The notes: a model not told the origin generated them from the letters alone. A DNA stretch of 10,834 nucleotides from Chthoniobacterales bacterium (GCA_013695905.1 JACCZQ010000309.1:1-10834), one strand, 5' to 3'; shown: positions 1 through 6,519, numbered from the stretch's first letter. Numbers and translations are program-made.

Positions 1-1
1 C

Positions 2-172
2 GCCGAGCAAATGAAAGTGCATCCCGCACGTGCGGGGCTCGTGATCGGCGACCGCGACATGGAAGCGAACGCCGTCAGCGTGCGCGTTCGCGGCCAACGC
101 AACCTCGGCGTCCGACCGCGCGACGAAGTGGTCGCGGATATCTTCAAGAAAATCTCCACCCGGGCTGTCTGA
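2..172 (+). CDS. thrS: Threonyl-tRNA synthetase, C-terminal end (partial)
   Basis: Only the last 56 codons are present; the gene begins upstream of the window. The reading frame is open from base 2 to a TGA at 170-172. The residues match the end of the ThrRS anticodon-binding domain: a hydrophobic strand followed by G-D-R-D-M-E, then V-S-V-R-V-R-G, N-L-G-V and a helical tail ending in D-I-F-K-K-I. In E. coli ThrRS the corresponding stretch is GDKEVE...VAVRTRRGKDLGS. This domain recognises the tRNA-Thr anticodon so that the cytoplasmic enzyme charges the right tRNA. No terminator hairpin is visible after the stop, and the MNT gene starts 17 nt downstream, so read-through is possible. The identification rests on a short fragment but the motif order is characteristic. 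Confidence 0.85.
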   Translation, partial: AEQMKVHPARAGLVIGDRDMEANAVSVRVRGQRNLGVRPRDEVVADIFKKISTRAV

Positions 173-189
173 TACGCTACCTTCGAGCG

Positions 190-510
190 ATGGAAACCAT
201 CTCCTCCAGCGTTCTGGATGAAGCGGTCGAACGCCTCGTGGCCGAATTCCAACCCGAGGAAATCTATCTCTTTGGCTCCCATGCCTGGGGGACTCCGACC
301 GCAGATAGCGACCTCGATTTCTTTGTCATCGTCCCCGATACCGATGAACGCCCTATCCGGCGGGCTCAAAGAGGACATCGCTGCTTGCGCGGATTAGCCA
401 AGCCAAAAGACGTGCTCGTCCAGACAAGGAGTGAAGTGAACCGCTTCAAGCATCTGCGGGCGTCCCTTTCGCATCAGATTCTTCACCGCGGTCGCAAACT
501 GTATGGATGA
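190..510 (+). CDS. MNT-type minimal nucleotidyltransferase (MntA-like)
   Basis: A 106-residue protein that is essentially a bare polymerase-beta-like nucleotidyltransferase domain. Residues 25-45 carry the signature: strand I-Y-L-F, then G29-S30, then D41-x-D43 (the GSx10DxD pattern). A third acidic position is probably D74 in K-P-K-D-V-L-V. These acids would bind the metals for NTP transfer. Such proteins pair with HEPN proteins. In the characterised MntA/HepT systems MntA neutralises the HEPN RNase by AMPylation; whether this pair works that way is inference. The stop overlaps the start of the following HEPN gene by 8 nt (503-510), a typical translationally coupled arrangement. Because that HEPN gene is broken, this may be an orphan. 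Confidence 0.82.
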   Translation: METISSSVLDEAVERLVAEFQPEEIYLFGSHAWGTPTADSDLDFFVIVPDTDERPIRRAQRGHRCLRGLAKPKDVLVQTRSEVNRFKHLRASLSHQILHRGRKLYG

Positions 511-808
511 AGCGCGCCTCGTCTTGACTCGCGCCTGGCTTGTTAAGGCCGGCAACGATCTGAGAAATGCCCGAATTGTTTCCGCCGTTCAAGACGGTCC
601 GCTGGACACGGCGATCTACCATTGCCAGCAGGCAGCAGAGAAAGCCGTCAAAGCATTCTTAATCTGGCACGACCAGGTTTTTCCGAAGACACATGAGATC
701 GGATCGCTGGTCGAGCACCGCGCACCGGTTGCAGCCACGCTCGCGTGCTTGCGGCGGTTCGTACGAAATCTGTCCGAGTTGCGGCTTCCATTTCGGCGTG
801 AGCGATGA
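503..808 (+). pseudogene. HEPN-domain protein, truncated and chimeric at its 3' end
   Basis: The first ~80 residues match the HEPN (PF05168-type) family: a helix with K-A-x-x-D-L, then Y-H-C-Q-Q-A-A-E-K-A-V-K-A-F at 39-52, then F-P-K-T-H-E-I-G-S-L at 60-69. HEPN domains are helical bundles, often RNases or MNT partners. Family members normally run on for roughly another 40-50 residues through a conserved Leu-Thr/Arg-Tyr-Pro C-terminal region. Here homology stops near residue 83 (about base 750). The frame then reads an Arg/Leu-rich tail that is the wrong frame of a different protein, ending at 808. The protein has therefore lost its last helices and probably its function. I treat it as a decayed partner of the MNT gene. 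A working short HEPN is possible but less likely. Confidence 0.65.
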
Positions 809-938
809 CGATCGCGGCTTCACCTACGAGGAGTGGCGGCAGAAGTGGAAAGACTGGGGAATGAAGTGGTCGAGCGAGCAAAAAATCCCGCGCGGATGGA
901 ACCCTGCGACTCAGCTAGCCGCAGTAACCCGCCGATAG
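752..938 (+). pseudogene. Small zinc-ribbon protein, C-terminal fragment
   Basis: In the +3 frame, out of phase with the HEPN gene, the bases from about 752 encode G-G-S-Y-E-I-C-P-S-C-G-F-H-F-G, then D-D-D-R-G-F-T-Y-E-E-W-R-Q-K-W and G-M-K-W, closing with W-N-P-A-T-Q-L before a TAG at 936-938. I recognise this pattern (Y-E-I-C-P-x-C-G-F, acidic stretch, Y-E-E-x-R-x-K-W, G-M-K-W, W-N-P) from small zinc-binding proteins of unknown function. They usually have an upstream CPxCG knuckle, which is absent here because the 5' part is replaced by HEPN sequence. An ATG at 693 in this frame lies inside the HEPN gene and would add a nonsense leader, so I do not regard the fragment as a normal gene. Confidence 0.6.
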
Positions 939-994
939 CGTTCGGGACTTTTTGGCAGGCCGCGAGAGCTACTAGCTTTTGCTGGCATCGTTAC

Positions 995-1720
995 CTATCG
1001 ACCCAGCGTCACAATATCCCGCACCAGCCGCAGTGTGTCCACGATCCCGCGGAGCGCTTTGCGGTTTTTGTCCCTCTGCAAAGTGCGCCCTTGCGGCGTG
1101 AAGAGTTCGTTCTGCTGCTGCTCGAGTTTGTTGATCTCGACGATCGCTTCCTCAGCAGGCTTGTAGCTCGGGTTTAGCTCCAGCACGGAGCTGTAATGCA
1201 GCCGCGCCTGCGCCAGTTCGCCGCGAAGAAACGAGGCGTAACCCGCGGCATTCCGCACGCGCCAGATCTCGGGGTTAATCGGGCCGTTCGCACGCTCAGC
1301 CCGCTCCCGCTCGATCTTCTCCACCATGTTCAGGTAGAGGATGGCTTTGCGCAGATTCTCGTCCTTCCGTCGATCGCCGCCGTCAGACTTCTGGTAACTG
1401 AGCAATCGTCCGGCGTGCAAATACGACGTCGCACAGCGGAAATAAACCTGCGGCGGCCGATTCTCCTCCGCCGCTCCCGATTGCTCCGCCTCCGCGATGG
1501 ACGCTTCGGATAACTCGCCGGCCGCTTCGTAGGCATCGATCGCCGCCAGCCTTTTCCCGCGCCCCTCCAGTTTCGAGGCACGCTCGCCTTCGCGCACCGC
1601 CTGCTGGTAAAGCTTGTTCTCCGGGCTGATCTGCGGCGGCACCTCTTCCTGGCCGGTCGCGCATGGCGCCAGCGCCGTCGCCAGCAGCAGGGCGAACATG
1701 AGTCCGATGTTCCTTCTCAC
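995..1720 (-). CDS. Exported tetratricopeptide-repeat protein
   Basis: A 241-residue protein beginning with a GTG. It opens with a signal peptide: R2-R3, a hydrophobic core at 7-18, and a likely cleavage after A-T-G at 23. Cys20 is preceded by Pro, so it is not a good lipobox. The mature part is helical and charged. A clear TPR unit lies at about 152-190 (W-R-V-R-N-A-A-G-Y-A, then L-A-Q-A-R-L-H-Y, then L-E-L-N-P), with weaker helical pairs at 33-80 and 90-135. TPR proteins act as protein-interaction scaffolds, here presumably in the periplasm; the partner is unknown. An alternative ATG at 1699-1697 has a purine-rich GAGAAGGA ahead of it but would drop the Arg pair. The gene is divergent from the membrane operon at 1814. 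Confidence 0.8.
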   Translation of the reverse strand: MRRNIGLMFALLLATALAPCATGQEEVPPQISPENKLYQQAVREGERASKLEGRGKRLAAIDAYEAAGELSEASIAEAEQSGAAEENRPPQVYFRCATSYLHAGRLLSYQKSDGGDRRKDENLRKAILYLNMVEKIERERAERANGPINPEIWRVRNAAGYASFLRGELAQARLHYSSVLELNPSYKPAEEAIVEINKLEQQQNELFTPQGRTLQRDKNRKALRGIVDTLRLVRDIVTLGR

Positions 1721-1721
1721 A

Positions 1722-1733
1722 TCGAAGCTTCGA
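1722..1733. promoter_or_regulatory. Perfect 12-bp palindrome in divergent intergenic region
   Basis: TCGAAGCTTCGA reads the same on both strands and sits directly upstream of the TPR gene's GTG start, in the 93-bp gap between that gene and the divergent membrane operon. Its position would suit an operator that covers the start of the TPR gene, but short GC-rich palindromes also occur by chance. I see no clear -35/-10 pair for either gene in this gap. Confidence 0.25.
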
Positions 1734-1813
1734 GAATCCGCGCTTCATGGGCAAACGAACAAATCGCGCGACGCTGTCTCTGCTGCACGACAAGTGATAG
1801 ACTCCCGCCGCGC

Positions 1814-2647
1814 ATGAATCCGCCGGTCAGCAACTCACTCCGCGAGTACGCACGCGGCATTGCCGGCGGGTTGATGTTCAGCCTGCCACTGCTTTACACG
1901 ATGGAAGTCTGGTGGGCGGGCTTCGTGGCGTCGCCGATGCGGTTGCTCATTTACGTGGCTGCCACCTTCGTCCTGCTGCTGGGTTACAATCACTACGCGG
2001 GGCTGCACCAGGATGCGTCGTGGCGGGAAGTGGCGATCGATTCGGTGGAGGAGATGGGGCTCGGTTTGCTCGTCGCAGCGGGTCTGCTGTTTCTGCTCGG
2101 TCAACTCGAAACCGACATGCATCTCTACGAAATTGTCGGCAAAGTCACGGTCGAAGCGATGACGGTGGCGATCGGTATCTCCATCGGGACTGCGCAGCTC
2201 GGAGGCGCCGATGAGCGCCAGGCGAAAGGCCGCACCGAAGCGTCCGCCAAAGACGAAGTGAGATTCGGCGGCCAGATGGTTATCGCCGCCTGTGGCGCGA
2301 TGCTGTTCGCGGCGAATGTCGCACCGACAGAGGAGATCGTGCTGATCGCGAGCGAAGCCCGGATCGAGAAAATCCTCGGACTCGCGGTGCTTTCGATCGT
2401 GCTGACGGCGCTAATCCTCTACTACATCGAGTTCACGGGCGCCGGGCGATTTGTGCGGTCGAACGGCTTTGTCTCGGTGGTGGTCGGCACGGTGGTCACC
2501 TACGCCGTCGCGCTGGTCGTTTCTGCGGCAGTGCTTTGGTTCTTCGGGAGATTCGATGACGCTTTGATCACCTGCGTCGCCCAAACCGTGGTGCTCGGAC
2601 TCGCCGCCACCCTCGGCGCATCGGCCGGAAGGCTATTGTTACAATGA
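1814..2647 (+). CDS. TIGR02587-family integral membrane protein
   Basis: A 277-residue multi-pass membrane protein, matching the TIGR02587 (DUF2391) family. About seven to eight hydrophobic segments are visible, near 16-36, 42-58, 81-97, 112-130, 153-170, 185-205, 219-244 and 250-270. The family hallmark N-V-A-P-T-E-E-I lies at 168-175 after the fifth segment, and there is a charged loop at about 131-152. As I recall the family description, it is found in a conserved two-gene unit with TIGR02588, exactly as here, with the next gene starting inside this gene's stop (ATGA). The molecular function is unknown. The ATG has no obvious Shine-Dalgarno sequence, but the first membrane helix begins soon after it, which fits. 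Confidence 0.85.
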   Translation: MNPPVSNSLREYARGIAGGLMFSLPLLYTMEVWWAGFVASPMRLLIYVAATFVLLLGYNHYAGLHQDASWREVAIDSVEEMGLGLLVAAGLLFLLGQLETDMHLYEIVGKVTVEAMTVAIGISIGTAQLGGADERQAKGRTEASAKDEVRFGGQMVIAACGAMLFAANVAPTEEIVLIASEARIEKILGLAVLSIVLTALILYYIEFTGAGRFVRSNGFVSVVVGTVVTYAVALVVSAAVLWFFGRFDDALITCVAQTVVLGLAATLGASAGRLLLQ

Positions 2648-3024
2648 AGCGGGTAAAGAAAAACTGGCTCGAATGGACGGTCTTCGCGCTGAGCGCGCTG
2701 CTCATCGCCGGCGTGCTCGGTTTCCTGATTTACGAGAGCGCCACCATTGGCCAGAGCCCGCCCGACATCCACGTGCGGCTCGGCCACCCGGAGGCGCGCT
2801 CCGGTCACTTCGCCGTGCCGATGGAGATCTTGAACACCGGCGACCAAACCGCGGAAGGCGTGAACATCGAGGTGGTGCTGCGGGCCGGCGGCCGTGAAGA
2901 AACGGGCAATTTCGAGATTCAATTTCTCCCGCGCCGGGGCTCGCGCGAGGCCTGGGTTACATTCAAGACTGACCCGCGCACTGGGACGATGGAGGCACGC
3001 GTGCTCGGCTACGAGAAGCCCTGA
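2644..3024 (+). CDS. TIGR02588-family membrane-anchored protein
   Basis: A 126-residue protein with one transmembrane helix at about 11-30 preceded by Lys/Arg residues, so the remainder is probably outside the cytoplasm. The outer part (31-126) looks like a small beta-sandwich: V-P-M-E-I-L-N-T-G-D-Q-T-A-E-G-V at about 58-73 resembles the strand-turn-strand of domains that have 'N-x-G' conserved-partner motifs. It matches TIGR02588, the obligate companion of TIGR02587. Its ATG overlaps the preceding gene's TGA by 4 nt, so the two are translationally coupled and presumably form one complex. The function is unknown. It converges on the DUF819 gene with only 7 nt between the stops. Confidence 0.83.
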   Translation: MKRVKKNWLEWTVFALSALLIAGVLGFLIYESATIGQSPPDIHVRLGHPEARSGHFAVPMEILNTGDQTAEGVNIEVVLRAGGREETGNFEIQFLPRRGSREAWVTFKTDPRTGTMEARVLGYEKP

Positions 3025-3031
3025 AGTCCCG

Positions 3032-4186
3032 TCACCGTAACAAGTGCACCACCAGTATCCCCGCGTAGGTGCCAAGCGCCGTCCCTAACGATCCCGCCAG
3101 AATGCCCGGGAGCCGGAGTTCGTCGCGGCCGATCGCCGTCGCGAGCACGCCGGCCGTGGTCGCTCCGCCGATGTTCGCGTTCGACGCGACGGCGACGATC
3201 GCCCAGTCCTGCTTGAGAACCCCGCTGATCCCGAACAGCAGCAGCGCGTGCACAGTGACGATGATCGAAACCCACGCGAGCAGCACCCCGGCGATCGCAC
3301 CATTGGCAATGAGCGCTCCGATGTCGCAATAGGCACCCACCACGGCAAGGAAGAGCAGCACCGTCAGATAGCCGAGCGTTCTGGCGCCGTGCAGTCGCTG
3401 CACGGGGGGCGCCTGCGCGAGGAGCAGCGCGACGGTGGTGAGGACCAGCACGAACGGCACCGCGGGCAGGAAATGGCTGATCGAATGCGCCACAAACAAA
3501 CTGCCGGTGCCTAACGAGAGCAGCAGCGCCAGGTCGAAGACTTTGATGGTTTGCTTCACTTCGAGCGGGTCCGCCGCCCCGGGAGCGATAGTGGCGGCAG
3601 CAGCGGCCGGGATTTGGCGCGGGAACCAGCGTTGCAAGAGCCGGGGCAGGAGCAACGTGGCCACGACCCACACGGTCGTGACGATATTGTCCGCGGCGTT
3701 TAACGCCGCGAAGAGCGTCCCGTCCTTCGTGACGCCGTATTGCAGCGCGATGGCGTTGAGATTGACGCTGCCGCCGATGTAGGTGCCGGTGAACATCCCC
3801 GCGAGGATGGGCGCGCTCTCGATGCCGCGCGTTTGCGGCGCGATGAGATAGTAGCCGAGCAGACTGCCCGCCACCGTGGCCGCGGCGCCCAGCGCGAAGA
3901 TCAGGAGCATGGTGACACCGGCTTTGCGCAGGTCGCGGAGGCGCACATCGAGGAGGAGAAAGAAAATCGCGAGCGGCGCGACGTAATTGAAGATGCCGTC
4001 GTAGAGCGGCGGCGCGTTCGAGGCCGTCGGAATGAGGCGCACGTTCGCGAGGATGGCACCGGCGATGATGACGGTGAGCGCCGAGCCGACGTAGCGGAAG
4101 TAACGGCGCGCGCTCACCCATTCGGCAAACGCGACCAGCAGCAGCAGAACCGTGCTGACGTAGAGCGGATCGGAGGTGAATGGCAC
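3032..4186 (-). CDS. DUF819-family multi-pass membrane protein
   Basis: A 384-residue hydrophobic protein with roughly ten or more membrane helices. It matches the DUF819 (PF05684; B. subtilis YjcL-like) family: early F-A-E-W, R-Y-F-R-Y-V-G-S-A, then G-x-F-T-G-T-Y-I-G-G-S-V-N at about 129-141, A-A-D-N-I-V-T-T-V-W at about 164-173 and, near the C-terminus, A-S-N-A-N-I-G-G-A-T-T-A-G. The two glycine/asparagine-rich loops are repeated-half features that recall secondary transporters, so a transport role is plausible, but I know no established substrate. The start is a GTG at 4186; an in-frame TAA 12 nt upstream excludes a longer protein. A GGGAGG lies about 13 nt before the start, further than ideal. 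Confidence 0.85.
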   Translation of the reverse strand: MPFTSDPLYVSTVLLLLVAFAEWVSARRYFRYVGSALTVIIAGAILANVRLIPTASNAPPLYDGIFNYVAPLAIFFLLLDVRLRDLRKAGVTMLLIFALGAAATVAGSLLGYYLIAPQTRGIESAPILAGMFTGTYIGGSVNLNAIALQYGVTKDGTLFAALNAADNIVTTVWVVATLLLPRLLQRWFPRQIPAAAAATIAPGAADPLEVKQTIKVFDLALLLSLGTGSLFVAHSISHFLPAVPFVLVLTTVALLLAQAPPVQRLHGARTLGYLTVLLFLAVVGAYCDIGALIANGAIAGVLLAWVSIIVTVHALLLFGISGVLKQDWAIVAVASNANIGGATTAGVLATAIGRDELRLPGILAGSLGTALGTYAGILVVHLLR

Positions 4187-4520
4187 GAGGCGAGATTATC
4201 CTCCCGGGAGCAGAGGCCGCCACCTGTATCTTCGGGGTGATCAGTTCGCCCGGCGGCGCAGATGTGCGAACCAGGTTTTCAGTTCGGGCAGCGGGAGAAA
4301 ATTGGACGATGCGCTCGAGCGGAATCTTCGGTTCGAGCGCAGCAGCGGGACCGAGCTCGCTGAACTCCAGCGGTCACGCGTGGTGCGGCAATCACGCCTC
4401 ACCCCCGCCGCGTGAGGACACGACGGCCCCCAACGCTACGTGGTGACCTTGAGTCGGCGCTATGTAGGCCACGTCCCGGGACTTGGCGGGGTTATCCGCT
4501 GCGGAAACACCGCCGCCGGG
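4187..4520. other. Intergenic region without a convincing gene
   Basis: These 334 bp separate the starts/stops of two minus-strand genes. Short open frames exist on both strands, but none has family-like sequence. On the minus strand the frame ending at 4241 closes with L-P-L-P-E-L-K-T-W-F-A-H-L, and a neighbouring minus frame holds K-I-P-L-E-R-I-V-Q-F just upstream. Together they could be the tail of a decayed gene split by a frameshift in a CAATTTTCTCCC tract, but I cannot name it. The promoter of the DUF819 gene presumably lies in the part nearest 4187; I see no clear -35/-10 pair. Confidence 0.4.
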
Positions 4521-4973
4521 TCAGAACGGCTTCAGCTTGGCTTCACTTGGCTCGACGAATCCCGCAGACGCCACCTTCAGCGGCTGGCCGAGGTACTTCG
4601 AAAGCTCCACCGCCAGAACGCTCGCGATCTCGTGCGGATCCTGCGTGTAGCCCGGAATGGGGAAGCCGCCGCTGTTACGATCGTAGCCGTAGATCGTCCC
4701 GTCCGTCTCCCACACGCAATAGGCGTGCCCGGCGGAATTCCCCTCGTAACGAACGAGCAGGATCTTGGCCCAGAAATCGTTCTCCAGCTTGTGCTTCGCT
4801 TGGACGACGGCGAGGTAATTGCACGCCGAAACCACGCAGCCATTCAGCATCACAAGGTCCTTTTCCGACTCGGAGATCGCAGGCACCTGCTGCGTGCCGA
4901 GGACGAAGCAGATGGCGCCGACACACACGAGCGCAGGAAGTGTGCGGAGCAGGGAAAGTTTGAAGAAGTTCAT
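4521..4973 (-). CDS. Small exported/anchored protein with possible Cys-His-Asp site
   Basis: A 150-residue protein with an N-terminal signal peptide or membrane anchor (K5, hydrophobic 8-26) and no family I can name with certainty. The order of conserved-looking residues suggests a papain-like or transglutaminase-like cysteine peptidase fold. N-G-C46 lies at the start of a helix that runs through A-C51-N-Y-L, H83 is in G-H-A-Y-C-V-W, and D98 is in Y-G-Y-D-R-N-S-G-G. In such folds Cys at a helix start, His on a strand and Asp/Asn on the next strand form the catalytic triad. This is inference from spacing alone. The product would act in the periplasm. No strong ribosome site precedes the ATG. 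It lies downstream of, and on the same strand as, the response regulator-PepE series. Confidence 0.65.
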   Translation of the reverse strand: MNFFKLSLLRTLPALVCVGAICFVLGTQQVPAISESEKDLVMLNGCVVSACNYLAVVQAKHKLENDFWAKILLVRYEGNSAGHAYCVWETDGTIYGYDRNSGGFPIPGYTQDPHEIASVLAVELSKYLGQPLKVASAGFVEPSEAKLKPF

Positions 4974-5059
4974 GAAAAGGGTGCGAGCGGCGTTATGGTT
5001 TTTATATCACCGGCGTCTGATTCTTGGGAAGCGGGATTTTCGTATTTCTGAGGTGGACT

Positions 5060-5293
5060 TTACGTAGGCTCGCCTTGAGCCCTGCCACACGAGATGGCGT
5101 AATCCACCTGCGCGTGATCCTTCTTCTTCGTCTCCCTGGCGGTCACCGACACGACCTTGATCTGCAGTGCTTCGGCGGCTTTCTCCTGCTGCGCCCGGTA
5201 AACCTCCGGCGGCAGTTCTGCTCTGCTGCTCGCGCCCGGCAGAGCTGAGGCCAAGAGTAAACAGAAGCAGGAAACGCGGATGCTGGATCGCAT
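5060..5293 (-). CDS. Small secreted protein, probably frameshifted at its 3' end
   Basis: A 77-residue protein with a signal peptide (R2, R6, hydrophobic core 8-19, cleavage around S23-A25), followed by E-L-P-P-E-V-Y-R-A-Q-Q-E-K-A-A-E-A-L-Q-I-K-V-V-S-V in two parts: a short helix, then a beta strand. It begins 8 nt after the PepE stop on the same strand, so it is probably cotranscribed. The reading frame ends at a TAG (5060-5062) shortly after D-Y-A-I. One base out of phase, the sequence from 5097 down to a TAA at 5002-5004 reads R-V-A-G-L-K-A-S-L-R-K-V-H-L and I-P-L-P-K-N, which fits better as a continuation (strand, Ser/Gly-Leu-Lys turn, strand). The intact ancestor was perhaps about 97 residues. 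Function unknown. Confidence 0.55.
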   Translation of the reverse strand: MRSSIRVSCFCLLLASALPGASSRAELPPEVYRAQQEKAAEALQIKVVSVTARETKKKDHAQVDYAISCGRAQGEPT

Positions 5294-5301
5294 CGGCGAG
5301 T

Positions 5302-6021
5302 TTACACCCGCTTCGCCAGCAAGTCGTCGAGAACAGACCCGGCCGCGAGCTCCAGCGGCTCCTGTCCTCTTTGGAAGAGCCGCGCTCCGGCCGGTCCGAG
5401 CAGTCGGCAGGAGCTGCCCTCCACGCGGAGGATGGCTCCTTCGCGCAGCCCGAGCACCGCGGTCGCGTTCTCTTCCAGGAATTGGACGATGCGTTCCTCA
5501 CGCGTCTCGCCCATATGACGAGAGCCCGGTTCCGGATCGAGATAGTGCGGGTTGATCTGGAACGGCAGCAGCCCGAGCGCCTCAAACGACGGAGGTTCGA
5601 CAATTGGCATGTCATTCGTGGTGCGGATGGTCGGCGCGGCGACATTCGACCCCGCGCTCGATCCCAGGTACGGCATGCCGGCGGCGACGCGTTGACGGAT
5701 CGCGCCTAACAAGTCGTGATCGTGCAGCGATTTTAGCAGCCGGAAAGTGTTCCCGCCTCCGATGAAGAGCGCTTTAGCTGCCTCGATCGCTTGCGGCTGG
5801 TCCGTCGCCTCATGCAGCGAATCGAGCTTGTAGCTCATCCGCTCAAATGCCGTCCGCACCTTCGCGGCGTAGGCGTCATGATCGTGCAGCGCGAATGGCA
5901 CAAAGAGAACCGTGGAGTGACCGCCGAGAAACGAGCGGATCTCCGCCTCCGCATATTCGAGGTAGCCGCTGCCGAAAACGGTGGATGTGCTGAGCAGCAG
6001 GAGGCGCGGCGCATCGCTCAT
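5302..6021 (-). CDS. pepE: Dipeptidase E (alpha-aspartyl dipeptidase, S51 family)
   Basis: A 239-residue cytoplasmic peptidase that hydrolyses dipeptides with N-terminal aspartate. All three catalytic residues are visible: the nucleophile Ser122 in G-S-S-A-G-S-N, Asp137 in R-T-T-N-D-M-P-I, and His159 in Q-I-N-P-H-Y-L-D. Their spacing is the same as Ser120/Asp135/His157 of the Salmonella enzyme. The family's I-G-G-G-N-T-F (87-93) and the typical length are also present. The frame is open for another 204 codons upstream, but that part lies out of frame on top of the response regulator. The ATG at 6021 is preferred because it overlaps that gene's TGA by 4 nt (ATGA), indicating translational coupling. 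Confidence 0.93.
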   Translation of the reverse strand: MSDAPRLLLLSTSTVFGSGYLEYAEAEIRSFLGGHSTVLFVPFALHDHDAYAAKVRTAFERMSYKLDSLHEATDQPQAIEAAKALFIGGGNTFRLLKSLHDHDLLGAIRQRVAAGMPYLGSSAGSNVAAPTIRTTNDMPIVEPPSFEALGLLPFQINPHYLDPEPGSRHMGETREERIVQFLEENATAVLGLREGAILRVEGSSCRLLGPAGARLFQRGQEPLELAAGSVLDDLLAKRV

Positions 6022-6512
6022 AAGCTCGGTCGCTTGTCGCGTTGGGCACGCTTCCGCGCCGGCTGGCGCAGCTTCGCCGCGCTGCGGGTGCGGGTCGGTC
6101 GGGGCGGCACGGGTGCGGGCAAGCCGCTCCTGATGGCGCGATCGATCGCGGCGACCAGCTCCTCCGGCGTCGCGCCCTTGACGACGTGCTCCATGAACCC
6201 GGCGGCTTTGCTGCGGGCCACGTGCTCCTGTTCGTCGAACGCCGAATACGCCACGCCGCGCACGGCGGACCGTTTCCGCAGCCGCACCATCAAATCCCAG
6301 CCTGTGCCGTCCGGCAGATTCAAATCGCAGAGGAGCACATCGAAGGTCGCCGTCTTCGCCATTTTCAGCGCCGATTCCATCGTGTTCGCCGTCTCCACCG
6401 CGTATCCGGAAAGCTCGAGGAACATCTTGATTCCTCGCGCCGTCATCGGGTGATCTTCCACCACGAAAACTCGCGCCTTCGGCTGCTTCGTCACGTCGGC
6501 TGTCACCACCAT
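6018..6512 (-). CDS. Single-domain response regulator (receiver domain)
   Basis: A 164-residue protein that is a CheY-like receiver with a basic tail and no DNA-binding domain. Visible landmarks are the acidic pair E19-D20 in V-F-V-V-E-D-H, phosphoacceptor Asp63 in L-L-C-D-L-N-L-P-D-G-T-G, Ser90 in A-Y-S-A, and Lys112 in V-V-K-G (Gly replaces the usual Pro). Residues 131-164 are Pro/Arg/Lys-rich and probably disordered. The frame stays open up to 6623, but I choose the ATG at 6512 because a good AGAGGAAG ribosome site lies 7 nt before it and the extra residues look non-coding. It is the first gene of a series with pepE; no kinase gene is in the window, so its partner lies elsewhere. Confidence 0.88.
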   Translation of the reverse strand: MVVTADVTKQPKARVFVVEDHPMTARGIKMFLELSGYAVETANTMESALKMAKTATFDVLLCDLNLPDGTGWDLMVRLRKRSAVRGVAYSAFDEQEHVARSKAAGFMEHVVKGATPEELVAAIDRAIRSGLPAPVPPRPTRTRSAAKLRQPARKRAQRDKRPSL

Positions 6513-6519
6513 TGCTGCG

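Noticed and set aside
3009..4223. A 404-codon minus-strand open frame overlapping the DUF819 gene
   Set aside because: It is extremely Ala/Arg/His-rich without recognisable motifs, while the adjacent frame encodes a clear membrane protein; long shadow frames are expected in GC-rich DNA.
4412..5051. Plus-strand open frames across 4412-5051
   Set aside because: They lie antisense to the exported minus-strand protein with a clear signal peptide and show Arg-rich shadow composition.
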